A DNA stretch of 39,455 nt, taken from contig JAUMZB010000002.1 of NCBI GenBank assembly GCA_030528345.1, positions 1 to 39,455 on the forward strand, in the 5' to 3' direction. The first letter of the stretch is position 1. Each line of letters starts with the position of its first letter. Position numbers and translations under genes: made by a program. The DNA is from Eikenella sp. Lineage in GTDB: Bacteria; Pseudomonadota; Gammaproteobacteria; Burkholderiales; Neisseriaceae. Shown here piece by piece: positions 23,871 through 31,504 of this stretch. The notes under the pieces were generated by a model that saw only the letters and a list, made by a program, of their open reading frames with translations, searched no databases and had not been told where the DNA came from.

Positions 23871-25109
23871 TTAACGCCCTTTTTGCGACATCTGGCGCCG
23901 TTTGTCATGGATGTCGTGGGTAACGAAAATTTCGTCGTCCGGCGGCAGCTCGAACCAGTCGGTATGACGGAAAGTTTGCGTGATGTCGTGCAGGCCGCTG
24001 TCCCAGTGGTCGTGCATGGTGGTGCTGCTGAATTCGTAATCTTTATGCCCGCGCTCGTAGCTTTTCTTGCGGTAAATCAGGTGGATCACGTTTTTCACCC
24101 CCACATCGGCCAGCGCTTCGGCTTCGGCAATCGCCCGCCGTGCGGCTTGGTTTTTCTTGTCGGGAATCATGGCCAGCAGCTCTTTGATCAGACGGTTGTA
24201 ACGCAGGCGCTGGCCCATCACGTCGGTGATCATGCGGGTTTTGCTGGAGTATTGGATGTCTTTGATCCGCTCGTCGATGGCTTTCATATTGTCGGGCAGA
24301 TTGCCGCGCGCATCCCATAAGTCCACTTGGAAAATCAGCTGCTTGAGCGATTCCTCATGCTCCAGAATATCGTTGAGCGGGGTGTTGGACACCATGCCGC
24401 CGTCCCAATAAAACTCGCCGTCTATCTCTACTGCGGGGAAGCCGGGCGGCAGGGCGCCGGAAGCGATGAAGTGCTCGTAGCGCAGTTCTTCGTTTTCGTT
24501 GCAGAACACGGCGTAGTTGCCGCTGCGCACGTTTACCGCGCTCACGGAAACCCGCATCACCTCGGGGCGGTTGACCAAATCCAAATCGCAGAAGCGTTCC
24601 AGCGTGCGGTAGAGTTGGTCGGTGGTGTAATGGCTGAGATGGTTGGGCGTGGTATAGAGGGGAATCTGATAACGCGGTTTGAAAAAGCCGCGCTGGCCTT
24701 CCAGCATGGTTTGGAAGGCTTCGGTGCTGCTCTCCAGCGTGCGCAACTGCTGCTTGAGGAAGGAGTTTTCAAAAATATAGGGGAAGGCGTCCACCACGCC
24801 GGGAATCTGCCCCCACCAGCCGATGTGGCCGAGCATGTATTTATAGGGATTGAAGGCGTCGCTGGTGTAATTGCGGCGGGTAATGGTTTCCCAAAAGCCG
24901 CGCAGGGCTTCGATCCGCTTTTCCGGCGGATTGCCGGCAATCACGGCAGTGTTGAGCGCGCCGATGGAAATGCCGGAAATGCTGTTGATGCGGATGCCGT
25001 TGTTGTGGATGCCTTCGTAAATCCCGGCCTGATAGGCGCCGAGTGCGCCGCCGCCCTGCAACAGCAGGGTAATGCGGTCATAAGGTTTGACGGCTTCTTG
25101 CAAAGACAT
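23871..25109 (-). CDS. Patatin-like phospholipase
   Basis: 412 residues. The patatin domain covers about residues 12-245: oxyanion loop QGGGALGAYQAG, nucleophile Ser48 in GISIGA, and catalytic Asp in the DGG motif (YWDGGMVSNTP). The C-terminal part (YSSKTRMITDVMG, HLIYRKKSYERGHKDYEFS) fits the DUF3734-type extension of bacterial patatin phospholipases. No signal peptide, so probably cytoplasmic or membrane-associated, acting on phospholipid or stored lipid. A MITE-like element lies 25 bp upstream of the ATG. The neighbouring hydroxybutyrate dehydrogenase is compatible with a role in lipid or polyhydroxybutyrate turnover, which is inference. Confidence 0.9.
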   Translation of the reverse strand: MSLQEAVKPYDRITLLLQGGGALGAYQAGIYEGIHNNGIRINSISGISIGALNTAVIAGNPPEKRIEALRGFWETITRRNYTSDAFNPYKYMLGHIGWWGQIPGVVDAFPYIFENSFLKQQLRTLESSTEAFQTMLEGQRGFFKPRYQIPLYTTPNHLSHYTTDQLYRTLERFCDLDLVNRPEVMRVSVSAVNVRSGNYAVFCNENEELRYEHFIASGALPPGFPAVEIDGEFYWDGGMVSNTPLNDILEHEESLKQLIFQVDLWDARGNLPDNMKAIDERIKDIQYSSKTRMITDVMGQRLRYNRLIKELLAMIPDKKNQAARRAIAEAEALADVGVKNVIHLIYRKKSYERGHKDYEFSSTTMHDHWDSGLHDITQTFRHTDWFELPPDDEIFVTHDIHDKRRQMSQKGR

Positions 25110-25134
25110 GCTGCTTCCTTTCTGATGGCTGTTG

Positions 25135-25336
25135 GAACCTGTTCATGGTCTTCTTGCGCAGCGGTTTTCGAGGCAAAAACCGCAGATGCGGGGCGACAAT
25201 GCGCGCAAGATTGGACATCTTGCCGGTATTTTTGTTATCCCTTCAAAGGCAATGCGGCAGATGCGGTTGTTGACCGGGCAGCCAAGCGGACTGGCGAAGC
25301 CAAAATACCGCCGCAACGGAGACTGTGAGCAGGTTC
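25135..25336. mobile_element. Second MITE-like element, diverged
   Basis: The ends GAACCTGTTCA and TGAGCAGGTTC are inverted repeats with one mismatch over 11 bp. The interior shares CTTGCG.AGCGGTTTT, GCAAGATTGGACATCTTG and CCAAAATACCGCCGCAA with the element at 20956-21120. The distances from core to termini agree (24 and 20 bp), so both are one family with diverged ends. It is longer by about 40 bp in the middle. No reading frame. Confidence 0.65.
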
Positions 25337-25340
25337 TGAA

Positions 25341-25375
25341 AGGCTACCTGAAACCACTGCCGTTTCAGGTAGCCT
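25341..25375 (-). terminator. DUS inverted pair, terminator of bdhA
   Basis: AGGCTACCTGAAAC and its reverse complement form a 14-bp stem with loop CACTGCC, 27 bp past the bdhA stop codon. Confidence 0.7.
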
Positions 25376-25402
25376 GTTTTATTACGGTTAGGTGATAAGT
25401 AT

Positions 25403-26203
25403 TTATTTCATGTGCCAGCCGTGGCCGGCCAAGAAAGACTGGCCGGTGAACACATTGGTGGGGAAAGCCGCCAAAAACAGGGCCAGTTGGGCAATATCCT
25501 GTGTGGTGGTGAATTCGCCGTCCACGGTTTGGCCGAGCATGATGTTTTTCACCACTTCTTCTTCAGTAATACCTTTTTCTTTGGCCTGTTCGGGAATCTG
25601 CTTTTCCACCAGCGGGGTTTTCACGAAGCCCGGGCAGATCACGTGCGAGCGGACGCGATGCGCCGCGCCCTCTTTGGCCAACACGCGGCACAGGCCGAGC
25701 AGGCCGTGCTTGGCGGTGACATACGGGGCTTTATACAGGCTGGCTTCGTGCGAATGCACCGAACCCATATAAATCACCGTGCCGCTGTTTTGCGCGTACA
25801 TATGCTTCAGCGCGGCTTGGGTGGTGAGGAAGGCACCGTCCAAATGAATGGCCAGCATTTTTTTCCAGTCCGCCAAAGACAGCTTGTCGATGGGGTTGAT
25901 GATTTGGATGCCGGCATTGGACACCAGAATGTCCAAACGGCCGAAGGTTGCCGCCAAGCGGTCGGTGCCGGCCTGCACGGCGGCTTCGTCGGTCACATCC
26001 ATCGCCACCGCCAGGGCGCGGCCGCCGCCGGCGCGGATTTCTTCGGCCGCGGCTTCGGCGGCGGCAGGATTGATGTCGGCAATGCCCACTGCGGCGCCTG
26101 CACGGGCGTAGGTTTGCGCAATGTCTTTGCCCAAACCGCTGGCCGCACCGGTAACCAGCGCCACTTTGCCGTTAAGATCTTGGGATAAAATTGCGTTTGC
26201 CAT
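25403..26203 (-). CDS. bdhA: 3-hydroxybutyrate dehydrogenase (SDR family)
   Basis: 266 residues from ATG 26203, preceded by CTAGGAGC. Short-chain dehydrogenase with cofactor motif TGAASGLG at about 18-25, NAG in LVSNAGIQ, catalytic Ser in [10 protein letters not shown] and Tyr-x-x-x-Lys in YVTAKHG. The segments [22 protein letters not shown] and [21 protein letters not shown] are characteristic of D-3-hydroxybutyrate dehydrogenase, which interconverts 3-hydroxybutyrate and acetoacetate with NAD. It has its own promoter just below the terminator of an sRNA candidate. Confidence 0.92.
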   Translation of the reverse strand: MANAILSQDLNGKVALVTGAASGLGKDIAQTYARAGAAVGIADINPAAAEAAAEEIRAGGGRALAVAMDVTDEAAVQAGTDRLAATFGRLDILVSNAGIQIINPIDKLSLADWKKMLAIHLDGAFLTTQAALKHMYAQNSGTVIYMGSVHSHEASLYKAPYVTAKHGLLGLCRVLAKEGAAHRVRSHVICPGFVKTPLVEKQIPEQAKEKGITEEEVVKNIMLGQTVDGEFTTTQDIAQLALFLAAFPTNVFTGQSFLAGHGWHMK

Positions 26204-26239
26204 CTGGCTGCTCCTAGGTATCGGTTCCGAAAGGCGGCT

Positions 26240-26267
26240 ATTGTAGGGCAAATCCTTACAAATTGAA
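26240..26267 (-). promoter_or_regulatory. Probable bdhA promoter
   Basis: On the minus strand TTCAAT (26267-26262) and TACAAT (26245-26240) are separated by 16 bp. The start codon is 36 bp beyond the -10 box. It lies only a few bases after the sRNA-1 terminator. Confidence 0.5.
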
Positions 26268-26271
26268 CAGA

Positions 26272-26335
26272 CAAAAAAATGCGCACATTTTGCAATGTGC
26301 GCCCAAGTCTACAAAGGAGAAATAGAGGAGAAACT
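26272..26335 (-). repeat. 64-bp direct repeat, copy 1
   Basis: Identical to 26563-26626. It holds the shared 3' part of the two sRNA candidates: two CUCC motifs, then the terminator stem and T-run. Confidence 0.95.
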
Positions 26336-26363
26336 GTCAAGCAATCATACTGACCACCTAACG
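26273..26363 (-). ncRNA. Tandem sibling sRNA candidate 1
   Basis: The predicted transcript is about 90 nt on the minus strand. Its promoter is TTGCTT (26398-26393), 17 bp, TATAAT (26375-26370). After a variable 5' part the RNA has an unpaired U/C-rich stretch with two CUCC motifs (UUUCUCC and AUUUCUCC), then a perfect terminator: GCGCACAUU, loop GCAA, AAUGUGCGC, followed by AUUUUUUU. Sequence, layout and size resemble the tandem neisserial sRNAs NmsR/RcoF (NgncR_162/163), which block ribosome binding on metabolic mRNAs. The homology is inferred from memory of the general design, not from an alignment. Confidence 0.7.
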
Positions 26364-26369
26364 AAGCGA

Positions 26370-26398
26370 ATTATAAAAAAGCGAACCGGAAAAAGCAA
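26370..26398 (-). promoter_or_regulatory. Promoter of sRNA candidate 1
   Basis: TTGCTT and a consensus TATAAT with the ideal 17-bp spacer on the minus strand. Confidence 0.75.
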
Positions 26399-26562
26399 GC
26401 GCTTGGTCGATTATTTATCTTTCTTTACGAATCGATGCGCGACTCCGAACAAAACAACCCTTTTTGTATCTTTGCCAACCCCTTAAAACACAGGCCGCAC
26501 ACACTTGCACCCGGATGTTCCGGCAAATCGGCAACAAATCCTTCCAAACCAGAATATACACG

Positions 26563-26626
26563 CAAAAAAATGCGCACATTTTGCAATGTGCGCCCAAGTC
26601 TACAAAGGAGAAATAGAGGAGAAACT
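26563..26626 (-). repeat. 64-bp direct repeat, copy 2
   Basis: Identical to 26272-26335, offset 291 bp. Upstream of it (in the sRNA direction) the copies diverge but keep the common outline of the 5' part and promoter. Confidence 0.95.
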
Positions 26627-26655
26627 ATTGAAACGGCATCGCTGCCCTTCCAACG
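26564..26655 (-). ncRNA. Tandem sibling sRNA candidate 2
   Basis: Predicted length about 92 nt, minus strand. The last 64 bp are identical to candidate 1, including both anti-Shine-Dalgarno motifs and the terminator. The 5' part differs but aligns (both begin CGUU.G..GG.CAG) and here contains a tight hairpin GGCA-GCGA-UGCC. Its own promoter is TTGACC-17-CAAAAT. A shared seed region with different 5' ends and different promoters suggests overlapping targets with separate control. Confidence 0.68.
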
Positions 26656-26661
26656 AGGCGT

Positions 26662-26690
26662 ATTTTGCGCTGTCACAAGCGGAAGGTCAA
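26662..26690 (-). promoter_or_regulatory. Promoter of sRNA candidate 2
   Basis: TTGACC (26690-26685) and CAAAAT (26667-26662) with a 17-bp spacer on the minus strand; the -10 box is weaker than that of candidate 1. Confidence 0.6.
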
Positions 26691-26848
26691 GCTTAAATTT
26701 CGATTTTTTGCACCAAAAATAAAAAAACAACAAATCATGCGGTGAAGCCGCTTCCGGCCATGTTTCTCAGAGCGGAATTTTCGCAATCGAATCGACTGAT
26801 CCGCAATTATTTTCTTAACTGAAGATTTTAAGCACGCCGCCGATCCGC
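26691..26848. other. AT-rich gap between tyrA and the sRNA pair
   Basis: Unlike the GC-rich surroundings. A short stem GCGG-CTTCA-CCGC followed on the minus strand by a T-rich stretch (TTGTTGTTTTTTT) at about 26725-26755 may end tyrA transcription. No reading frame. Confidence 0.35.
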
Positions 26849-27718
26849 TCAGCGGTTTTGCCAATCTTCCCGCGCCCGGCTGGCTACCTGAAAGAAATCC
26901 AATAATGCGGCACGGTTGCCGTCCCGCAACCATTGCCGCAAGTCGGCCAACTCCTGCTGCTGGGCGCTCAGCAAAGCCAGCAGGCTGTCGCGGTTGGCCA
27001 ATGTGATGTCGGCCCAAACCGCGGGGGAGCTGGCGGCGATGCGGGTGAAATCGCGAAAACCGGAGCCGGCGAAATCCAGCCATTTTTCGCTGTCGGCAGC
27101 CGTCGCCACTTGATGCATATAGGAATAGGCCAGCAAATGCGGCAAATGGGAAACGGCGGCAAAAACGGCATCGTGCTCTTCTGCGCTCAGGCAGCAGGTT
27201 TGCGCGCCCACCGCCTGCCACAGCGACTCCACGCACGCCAAAGCGGCGGCGTCTTGCCGAGCGTGCGGGCACAATACCAGTTTTTTGTCTTGAAACAGGC
27301 CGAACTGGGCGGCCAGAGCACCGTGGCGGTCGGAACCGGCAATCGGGTGGGCGGCCACACAGCGGGGCAGATGCTGCGGCAGGTGCTCGGCAAAAGCCGC
27401 CAAGGCGGACTGCTTGGTGCTGCCCACATCGCTGACGATGCAGTATTCGGGCAGCAGCGGCGCCAGTGCTCGGCACAAGGCCGGCAGGCTGGCCACCGGC
27501 GTGGCCAGCAGCACCAAATCGGCACCGGCCAAGACATCGGCCCGCAAAGCGGTGTGGGCGCTGTCCACCACGCCGCGCTCCAGCGCCCGCGCCAGATTGT
27601 CGGCATCCAAATCGACGCCGGCCACTTCGCGCACCAGCCTTTTGCGCTTCAAATCGAGCACAAAGGAGCCGCCGATCAGGCCGACGCCGATTAAAACAAT
27701 GCGTTGCAGAGGGTTCAT
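26849..27718 (-). CDS. tyrA: Prephenate dehydrogenase (TyrA family)
   Basis: 289 residues from ATG 27718. It oxidises and decarboxylates prephenate (or arogenate) with NAD(P) in tyrosine synthesis. The Rossmann motif is LIGVGLIGGS at 9-18, followed by GVDLDADNL. Conserved substrate-side segments are VGSTKQSAL, HPIAGSDRHG and HDAVFAAVSHLPHLLAY. It has neither a chorismate mutase domain nor an ACT domain. An in-frame DUS near the end encodes FFQVAS. Downstream, in the same direction, lie the two sRNA candidates. Confidence 0.93.
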   Translation of the reverse strand: MNPLQRIVLIGVGLIGGSFVLDLKRKRLVREVAGVDLDADNLARALERGVVDSAHTALRADVLAGADLVLLATPVASLPALCRALAPLLPEYCIVSDVGSTKQSALAAFAEHLPQHLPRCVAAHPIAGSDRHGALAAQFGLFQDKKLVLCPHARQDAAALACVESLWQAVGAQTCCLSAEEHDAVFAAVSHLPHLLAYSYMHQVATAADSEKWLDFAGSGFRDFTRIAASSPAVWADITLANRDSLLALLSAQQQELADLRQWLRDGNRAALLDFFQVASRAREDWQNR

Positions 27719-27793
27719 TGTGAAATGGGTTTGGAAGGCCGCAAGCAATACAGGAATAAGGCAGCCGGGCTACCTGAAACCGCCGCCGGCGGT

Positions 27794-28585
27794 TTAATGC
27801 CAGGCAGCCAGAAATTCCTGCCAATGCGCTTTGTCGGCCTGGCTTTTCAGGTAGCCTTTGAGGCGCTTGATTTCCACCTCGTATTCGTCGGCGTCCATCG
27901 CGCCGCTCATCAGGCGGAAGCGCAGATACATCAAATAGGTGTTGGCGGCATCGGTTTCGCAGTAATCGCGGATGTCGCGCAGGCGGCCGGCGTGGAAGGC
28001 TTCCCACACGCGGCTGCCGTCCATGCCCAGTTTGCCGGGGAAACCGCACAGCTTGGCCATGTCGTCCAAAGGCACGGCGGCGCGCGGCTGGTAGAGGGCG
28101 AGCAAGTCCATCAAATCGCAATGGCGGCTGTGGTAGCGGCTGATGTAGTTGTTCCATTTGAATTCTCGGCTGTCGCCGAAATCGCCCTCGCCCATGTCCC
28201 AATAGCGGGCGGCGGCAATGCCGTGAATCAGGGCGCGGTAGTGCAGCACCGGCAAATCGAAACCGCCGCCGTTCCAGCTCACCAACTGGGGGGTGTATTT
28301 TTCGACCAGCTCGAAAAATTTGGCAATCACGGTTTCTTCGTCGTCGCCGATTTCGCCGATGGTGCCGATGTGGAGGTGGTCGGCACCCCAGCGCATGCAG
28401 CAGGAAACGGCCACCACTTGATGCAGATGGTGCTGCATGAAATCGCTGCCGTTGCGCGCACGGCGTTTCTGTTGGGCGAACGCCACCACATCGGCCGCAG
28501 GCACCTCGGCCGGCAAATCCCACAGCAGGCGGATGCCGTTCACATCGGGGACGGTTTCGATATCGAAGGCGAGAATGGGCGTCAT
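27794..28585 (-). CDS. Predicted 3'-5' exonuclease related to PolB (DEDD family)
   Basis: 263 residues. The DEDD exonuclease motifs are visible: Exo I with Asp8 and Glu10 in LAFDIETVP, Exo II in LVSWNGGGFDLPVL, and Exo III ending in RDYCETDAANTYLMYLRF. This matches the stand-alone proteobacterial group called predicted 3'-5' exonuclease related to the exonuclease domain of PolB. The exact substrate is not known; DNA or RNA 3'-end trimming is likely. A DUS at about 27846 encodes KGYLK near the C-terminus. It lies 75 bp before tyrA on the same strand, with a DUS between. Confidence 0.88.
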   Translation of the reverse strand: MTPILAFDIETVPDVNGIRLLWDLPAEVPAADVVAFAQQKRRARNGSDFMQHHLHQVVAVSCCMRWGADHLHIGTIGEIGDDEETVIAKFFELVEKYTPQLVSWNGGGFDLPVLHYRALIHGIAAARYWDMGEGDFGDSREFKWNNYISRYHSRHCDLMDLLALYQPRAAVPLDDMAKLCGFPGKLGMDGSRVWEAFHAGRLRDIRDYCETDAANTYLMYLRFRLMSGAMDADEYEVEIKRLKGYLKSQADKAHWQEFLAAWH

Positions 28586-28766
28586 GATGCGGCTTTCGAA
28601 ACAGGCGGGAAACGGGCGGATTGTGGCACGGTTTGCGGCAACAGGCTACCTGAAAAGCCGGCGGCACAACACAAGGGGCTGCGGAAGCAGCGGCAGCCAT
28701 CCCTTCCGCCGCTGATTGCCCGAACCCGACCACGGCCAAACGCTTGGTAAAGCGGTTCGCCAAGCT

Positions 28767-28778
28767 TTCAGGTAGCCT
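28767..28778 (-). repeat. DUS providing the hydrolase stop codon
   Basis: In the gene direction AGGCTACCTGAAAG is read Gln-Ala-Thr-stop, so TGA belongs to the uptake sequence. Confidence 0.8.
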
Positions 28779-29652
28779 GCACCCGCCGCCAAAAACAGTC
28801 GGCCGCCTGCGCCAATTCCTGCGGCGCCTCCCATTGCAGCATATGGCCGCTGTGGGCAATGCGCACCCGTTCGGGGCGGCCGAAATCCTGATAACGCCGT
28901 TCCAGCTCTTCGCCGAGCATCTGCAGATAATGGTTGTGCGGCACCTGCCCGCCCTCCACCCACAGCACGGGGGCGCGGATGTTTTGCCAATGATGGCGCA
29001 CCACGCTGAGGCGGTAGGGTTGGGGCTGAGGAATTTTGTGCTTGGCATCGGCGCGGTACACCACACGGCCGTCGGAACGGCGGCGGGTGAGCGCGTCGGC
29101 CAGAAAGGCGGCCTGCCGGGGGCTGATCAAGGGATTGCGTTTCTGCAGCTTGGCGGCCACGCCTTCGCTGTCGGGGAAAGACGGCCACTGCGGCGGCTCG
29201 GCAACGGCGGCCAGAAAATCGCGGCTGCGGCGGTCGGATTCGGCCACGCTGCCGTTTTCCACGCCGAAACCCTCCGCCACAATCAGGCTCCCCACCCGCT
29301 CGGGCACCGCGCCGGCATAATGCGCGGCCAGCATGCCGCCCATGCTGTGCCCCAACAGGTGCAGCGGCTGCTGCGGGCTGATGAGGCGGCCGAGGGCGTG
29401 CAGGTCGGCCATCATCATGGCGCGGTCGTAATGGCCGTGGACTTGGTGCTCCGACAGGCCGAAGCCGCGCCAATCGGGGGCATAGACATCGTAGCCGCCC
29501 AAACAGTCGGCCAGAAACTGGAAACCGGCGCCGCAATCCATCCAGCCGTGCAACAGCACCACTTTCGGGCGGCCGGATGCAGGCCAACGGCGGATGTGCA
29601 GCCGCAAGCCGTGCAGAGTGTGGAATTCGGAAACGGAAGCGCGTTCAATCAT
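28768..29652 (-). CDS. Alpha/beta hydrolase
   Basis: 294 residues. Alpha/beta-hydrolase fold with oxyanion segment LLHGWMDCGAGF, the nucleophile elbow GHSMGG (Ser103) and the catalytic His in IAHSGHML; the cap domain is about 125-220. No signal peptide. Substrate unknown; the fold covers esterases, lipases and C-C hydrolases. The start ATG overlaps, as ATGA, the stop codon of the last frame of the decayed membrane-protein gene upstream, so the two were once coupled. The stop codon TGA is part of a DUS, giving a C-terminal Ala-Thr. Confidence 0.88.
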   Translation of the reverse strand: MIERASVSEFHTLHGLRLHIRRWPASGRPKVVLLHGWMDCGAGFQFLADCLGGYDVYAPDWRGFGLSEHQVHGHYDRAMMMADLHALGRLISPQQPLHLLGHSMGGMLAAHYAGAVPERVGSLIVAEGFGVENGSVAESDRRSRDFLAAVAEPPQWPSFPDSEGVAAKLQKRNPLISPRQAAFLADALTRRRSDGRVVYRADAKHKIPQPQPYRLSVVRHHWQNIRAPVLWVEGGQVPHNHYLQMLGEELERRYQDFGRPERVRIAHSGHMLQWEAPQELAQAADCFWRRVQAT

Positions 29653-30074
29653 CGGAAAATCGCAGCAAGAGGCCAGCGGAAACGAGCGCAGCCATTGATG
29701 CCGCCCGGCCGCAGGGATTCAGCGGCCGCCGCCGGTACGGGCAGACAAAGCCGGGCAGTCAGGCGGCAAACCTGCCAAATGGTCGCCAATACCGCCAACG
29801 GCCAACCAATCGACACCGGTAGCAGAGGCAGGCAGATCAGGCGGCCCGGCCGGCTGAACCGAAAGGTGCGGATCAAAAATGCAGGCGGCCGAAATACGGC
29901 GTGCCGCACAGCCCGTTGCGGCGCAGATTAAGCCGTGATCACGCCCACCAGCGTGCCGGTGCCGCCGCTGACGAGGCCGATGAAACAGGCCGCATACGTG
30001 AGATAAACGTATCGGCGCAGGCTGTCGTCTTCCCGTTTCAAGGGCGCGGACGAACGGAGCCGGGTTGGGTTCAT
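29649..30074 (-). pseudogene. Decayed gene for a small DUF4870-like membrane protein
   Basis: The start is ATG 30074 (MNPTRLRSSAPLKREDD, then RRYVYLTYAACFIGLVSGGTGTLVGVITA), stopping at TAA 29930-29928. Reading on in the second frame gives YLRRNGLCGTPYFGRLHF. After a shift at the A-run 29875-29879 (T-run in the gene direction), the third frame gives FLIRTFRFSRPG and a long hydrophobic stretch (LICLPLLPVSIGWPLAVLA). Together these resemble the small neisserial DUF4870-type membrane proteins: first helix, a linker ending in a His-Phe, then LIRTF and two more helices. Two single-base shifts, one plus and one minus, would explain it. The third frame ends in a TGA overlapping the hydrolase ATG. 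Confidence 0.6.
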
Positions 30075-30162
30075 GCTTGGGCGCCACGACCGTCGGCCAT
30101 CGTAAAGGCTTCCGGCAGCCTGAAGCGTCTTCGAGGCTACCTGAAGCCTGGCAACAGCAGGG

Positions 30163-30939
30163 TCAGCGGATGACACCGCGGCGGGAAGCGGCGAAGAAAT
30201 CTTTGAATACTGCCAGCTCGGGGGCGCTGTCAACCCGCCGCACAATTTCGGCTTTGGCTTCTTCAAGGCTCAGGCCTTGACGGTAGAGCAGTTTGTACGC
30301 TTCTTTCACGCGGGCAATCTGCCCGGCGGAAAAGCCGTTGCGGCGCATGCCTTCGCTGTTGAGGCCGGCCGGCTCGGCGCGGTAGCCCGAAGCCATCACA
30401 TAGGGCGGCACGTCTTTGTGCACGCCGGCGGCAAAAGCGGTCATGGCATAGGGGCCGATTTGGCAGAACTGGAACACCAGCGTATAGCCGCCGAGCACCA
30501 CGTAATCGCCAATGGTCACATGACCGGCCAGCGAGGCGTTGTTGGCGAAAATGGTGTGGCTGCCCACCACGCAGTCGTGCGCCAGATGGCAATAGGCCAT
30601 GATCCAGTTGCCGTCGCCGATGCGGGTTTCGCCGATGCCGGTGACGGTGCCGAGATTGAAGGTGGTGAATTCGCGGATGGTGTTGCCGTTGCCGATGATC
30701 AGGCGGGTGGGCTCGTCGCGGTATTTTTTGTCTTGCGGGATGGCGCCCAGGCTGGCGAATTGGAAGATTTTGTTGCGCTCGCCAATGGTGGTGCGGCCTT
30801 CAATCACGGCGTGGGAACCGATTTCGGTGCCGGCGCCGATTTGCACATGCGGGCCGATAACGGCGTAGGGGCCGACTTTGACGCTGGAATCCAGCTCGGC
30901 TTTGGGATCGACCACGGCGGTGGGGTGGATAAGACTCAT
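30163..30939 (-). CDS. lpxA: UDP-N-acetylglucosamine acyltransferase LpxA
   Basis: 258 residues from ATG 30939. LpxA attaches a 3-hydroxyacyl chain from acyl-ACP to UDP-GlcNAc, the first step of lipid A synthesis. Left-handed beta-helix hexapeptides run from residue 5 to about 190 ([29 protein letters not shown]). The catalytic His121 is in HLAHDCVVG (His125 in E. coli), and [16 protein letters not shown] are typical. It is the last intact gene of the envelope cluster; lpxB, the usual next gene, is missing. Confidence 0.97.
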   Translation of the reverse strand: MSLIHPTAVVDPKAELDSSVKVGPYAVIGPHVQIGAGTEIGSHAVIEGRTTIGERNKIFQFASLGAIPQDKKYRDEPTRLIIGNGNTIREFTTFNLGTVTGIGETRIGDGNWIMAYCHLAHDCVVGSHTIFANNASLAGHVTIGDYVVLGGYTLVFQFCQIGPYAMTAFAAGVHKDVPPYVMASGYRAEPAGLNSEGMRRNGFSAGQIARVKEAYKLLYRQGLSLEEAKAEIVRRVDSAPELAVFKDFFAASRRGVIR

Positions 30940-31001
30940 GACATTCTTTCCCGGCCCAAGTGCCGGTGCCGCACACACAGCTTGAAGGGCCGTACGGATG
31001 T

Positions 31002-31041
31002 GTTTTCAGGTAGCCTGACATACTGCAGGCTACCTGAAAAC
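31002..31041 (-). terminator. DUS inverted pair inside the operon, between fabZ and lpxA
   Basis: GTTTTCAGGTAGCCTG and CAGGCTACCTGAAAAC form a 16-bp stem with loop ACATACTG. It lies eight bases after the fabZ stop codon and 62 bp before lpxA, so it may act as a partial terminator that lowers lpxA expression. Confidence 0.6.
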
Positions 31042-31048
31042 GCCGGGT

Positions 31049-31504
31049 TTATTTTTCCACGGTGCGTTTGGCACACATGATTTCGGCTTCGGCGGCAATC
31101 TGGCCGTCCACTTTGGCCACGGCTTTGAATTTGCCGATGTCGCGCTTGTGGGTGATGACCTCCACTTCAAACACCAGCTGGTCGCCCGGCACCACTTGGC
31201 GCTTGAAGCGGGCGTTGTCGATGCCGACGAAAAAATAGATTTCGTCATCGTTGCGGCCGCCGCGGCTGAGAATGGCCAAAGTGCCGGCGGCCTGCGCCAG
31301 CGCTTCGATGATCAGAACGCCGGGCATCACCGGAAAACCGGGAAAGTGGCCTTGGAAAAACGGCTCGTTGATGGTGACGTTTTTGACGGCGGTGAGGGTT
31401 TTTTCCGGCTCGTAAGCGGTGACGCGGTCAATCAGCAAAAAAGGATAGCGGTGCGGCAGCAGTTGCTGCAGGGTGCGGATATCGATGGGCAGGTCGTATG
31501 CCAT
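31049..31504 (-). CDS. fabZ: 3-hydroxyacyl-ACP dehydratase FabZ
   Basis: 151 residues, hot-dog fold. FabZ dehydrates 3-hydroxyacyl-ACP in fatty-acid elongation and thereby competes with LpxA and LpxD for the same hydroxyacyl-ACP pool. Active-site residues are His53 in [11 protein letters not shown] and Glu67 in [10 protein letters not shown] 31504 directly abuts the TAA stop codon of lpxD with no gap, so translation is coupled. Confidence 0.97.
   Translation of the reverse strand: MAYDLPIDIRTLQQLLPHRYPFLLIDRVTAYEPEKTLTAVKNVTINEPFFQGHFPGFPVMPGVLIIEALAQAAGTLAILSRGGRNDDEIYFFVGIDNARFKRQVVPGDQLVFEVEVITHKRDIGKFKAVAKVDGQIAAEAEIMCAKRTVEK

Noticed and set aside
26272..26626. The 64-bp repeats as a possible CRISPR array
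   Set aside because: Only two copies, 227 bp apart, each with a promoter and a terminator; no cas genes and no regular spacers.
26505..26696. Plus-strand small frames preceded by two GGAGA motifs
   Set aside because: The GGAGA motifs are the complement of the sRNA anti-Shine-Dalgarno stretch; the frames lack conserved starts and differ between the two copies.
26425..26733. A 102-codon minus-strand frame across the sRNA region
   Set aside because: It reads through promoter, repeat and terminator; the shared segment in the two copies is explained by the identical RNA sequence.
26673..29066. A 797-codon open frame on the minus strand
   Set aside because: It runs through tyrA, the exonuclease and part of the hydrolase in another frame and is Arg/Pro-rich, as expected of a GC-rich shadow. 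The real genes have family motifs.
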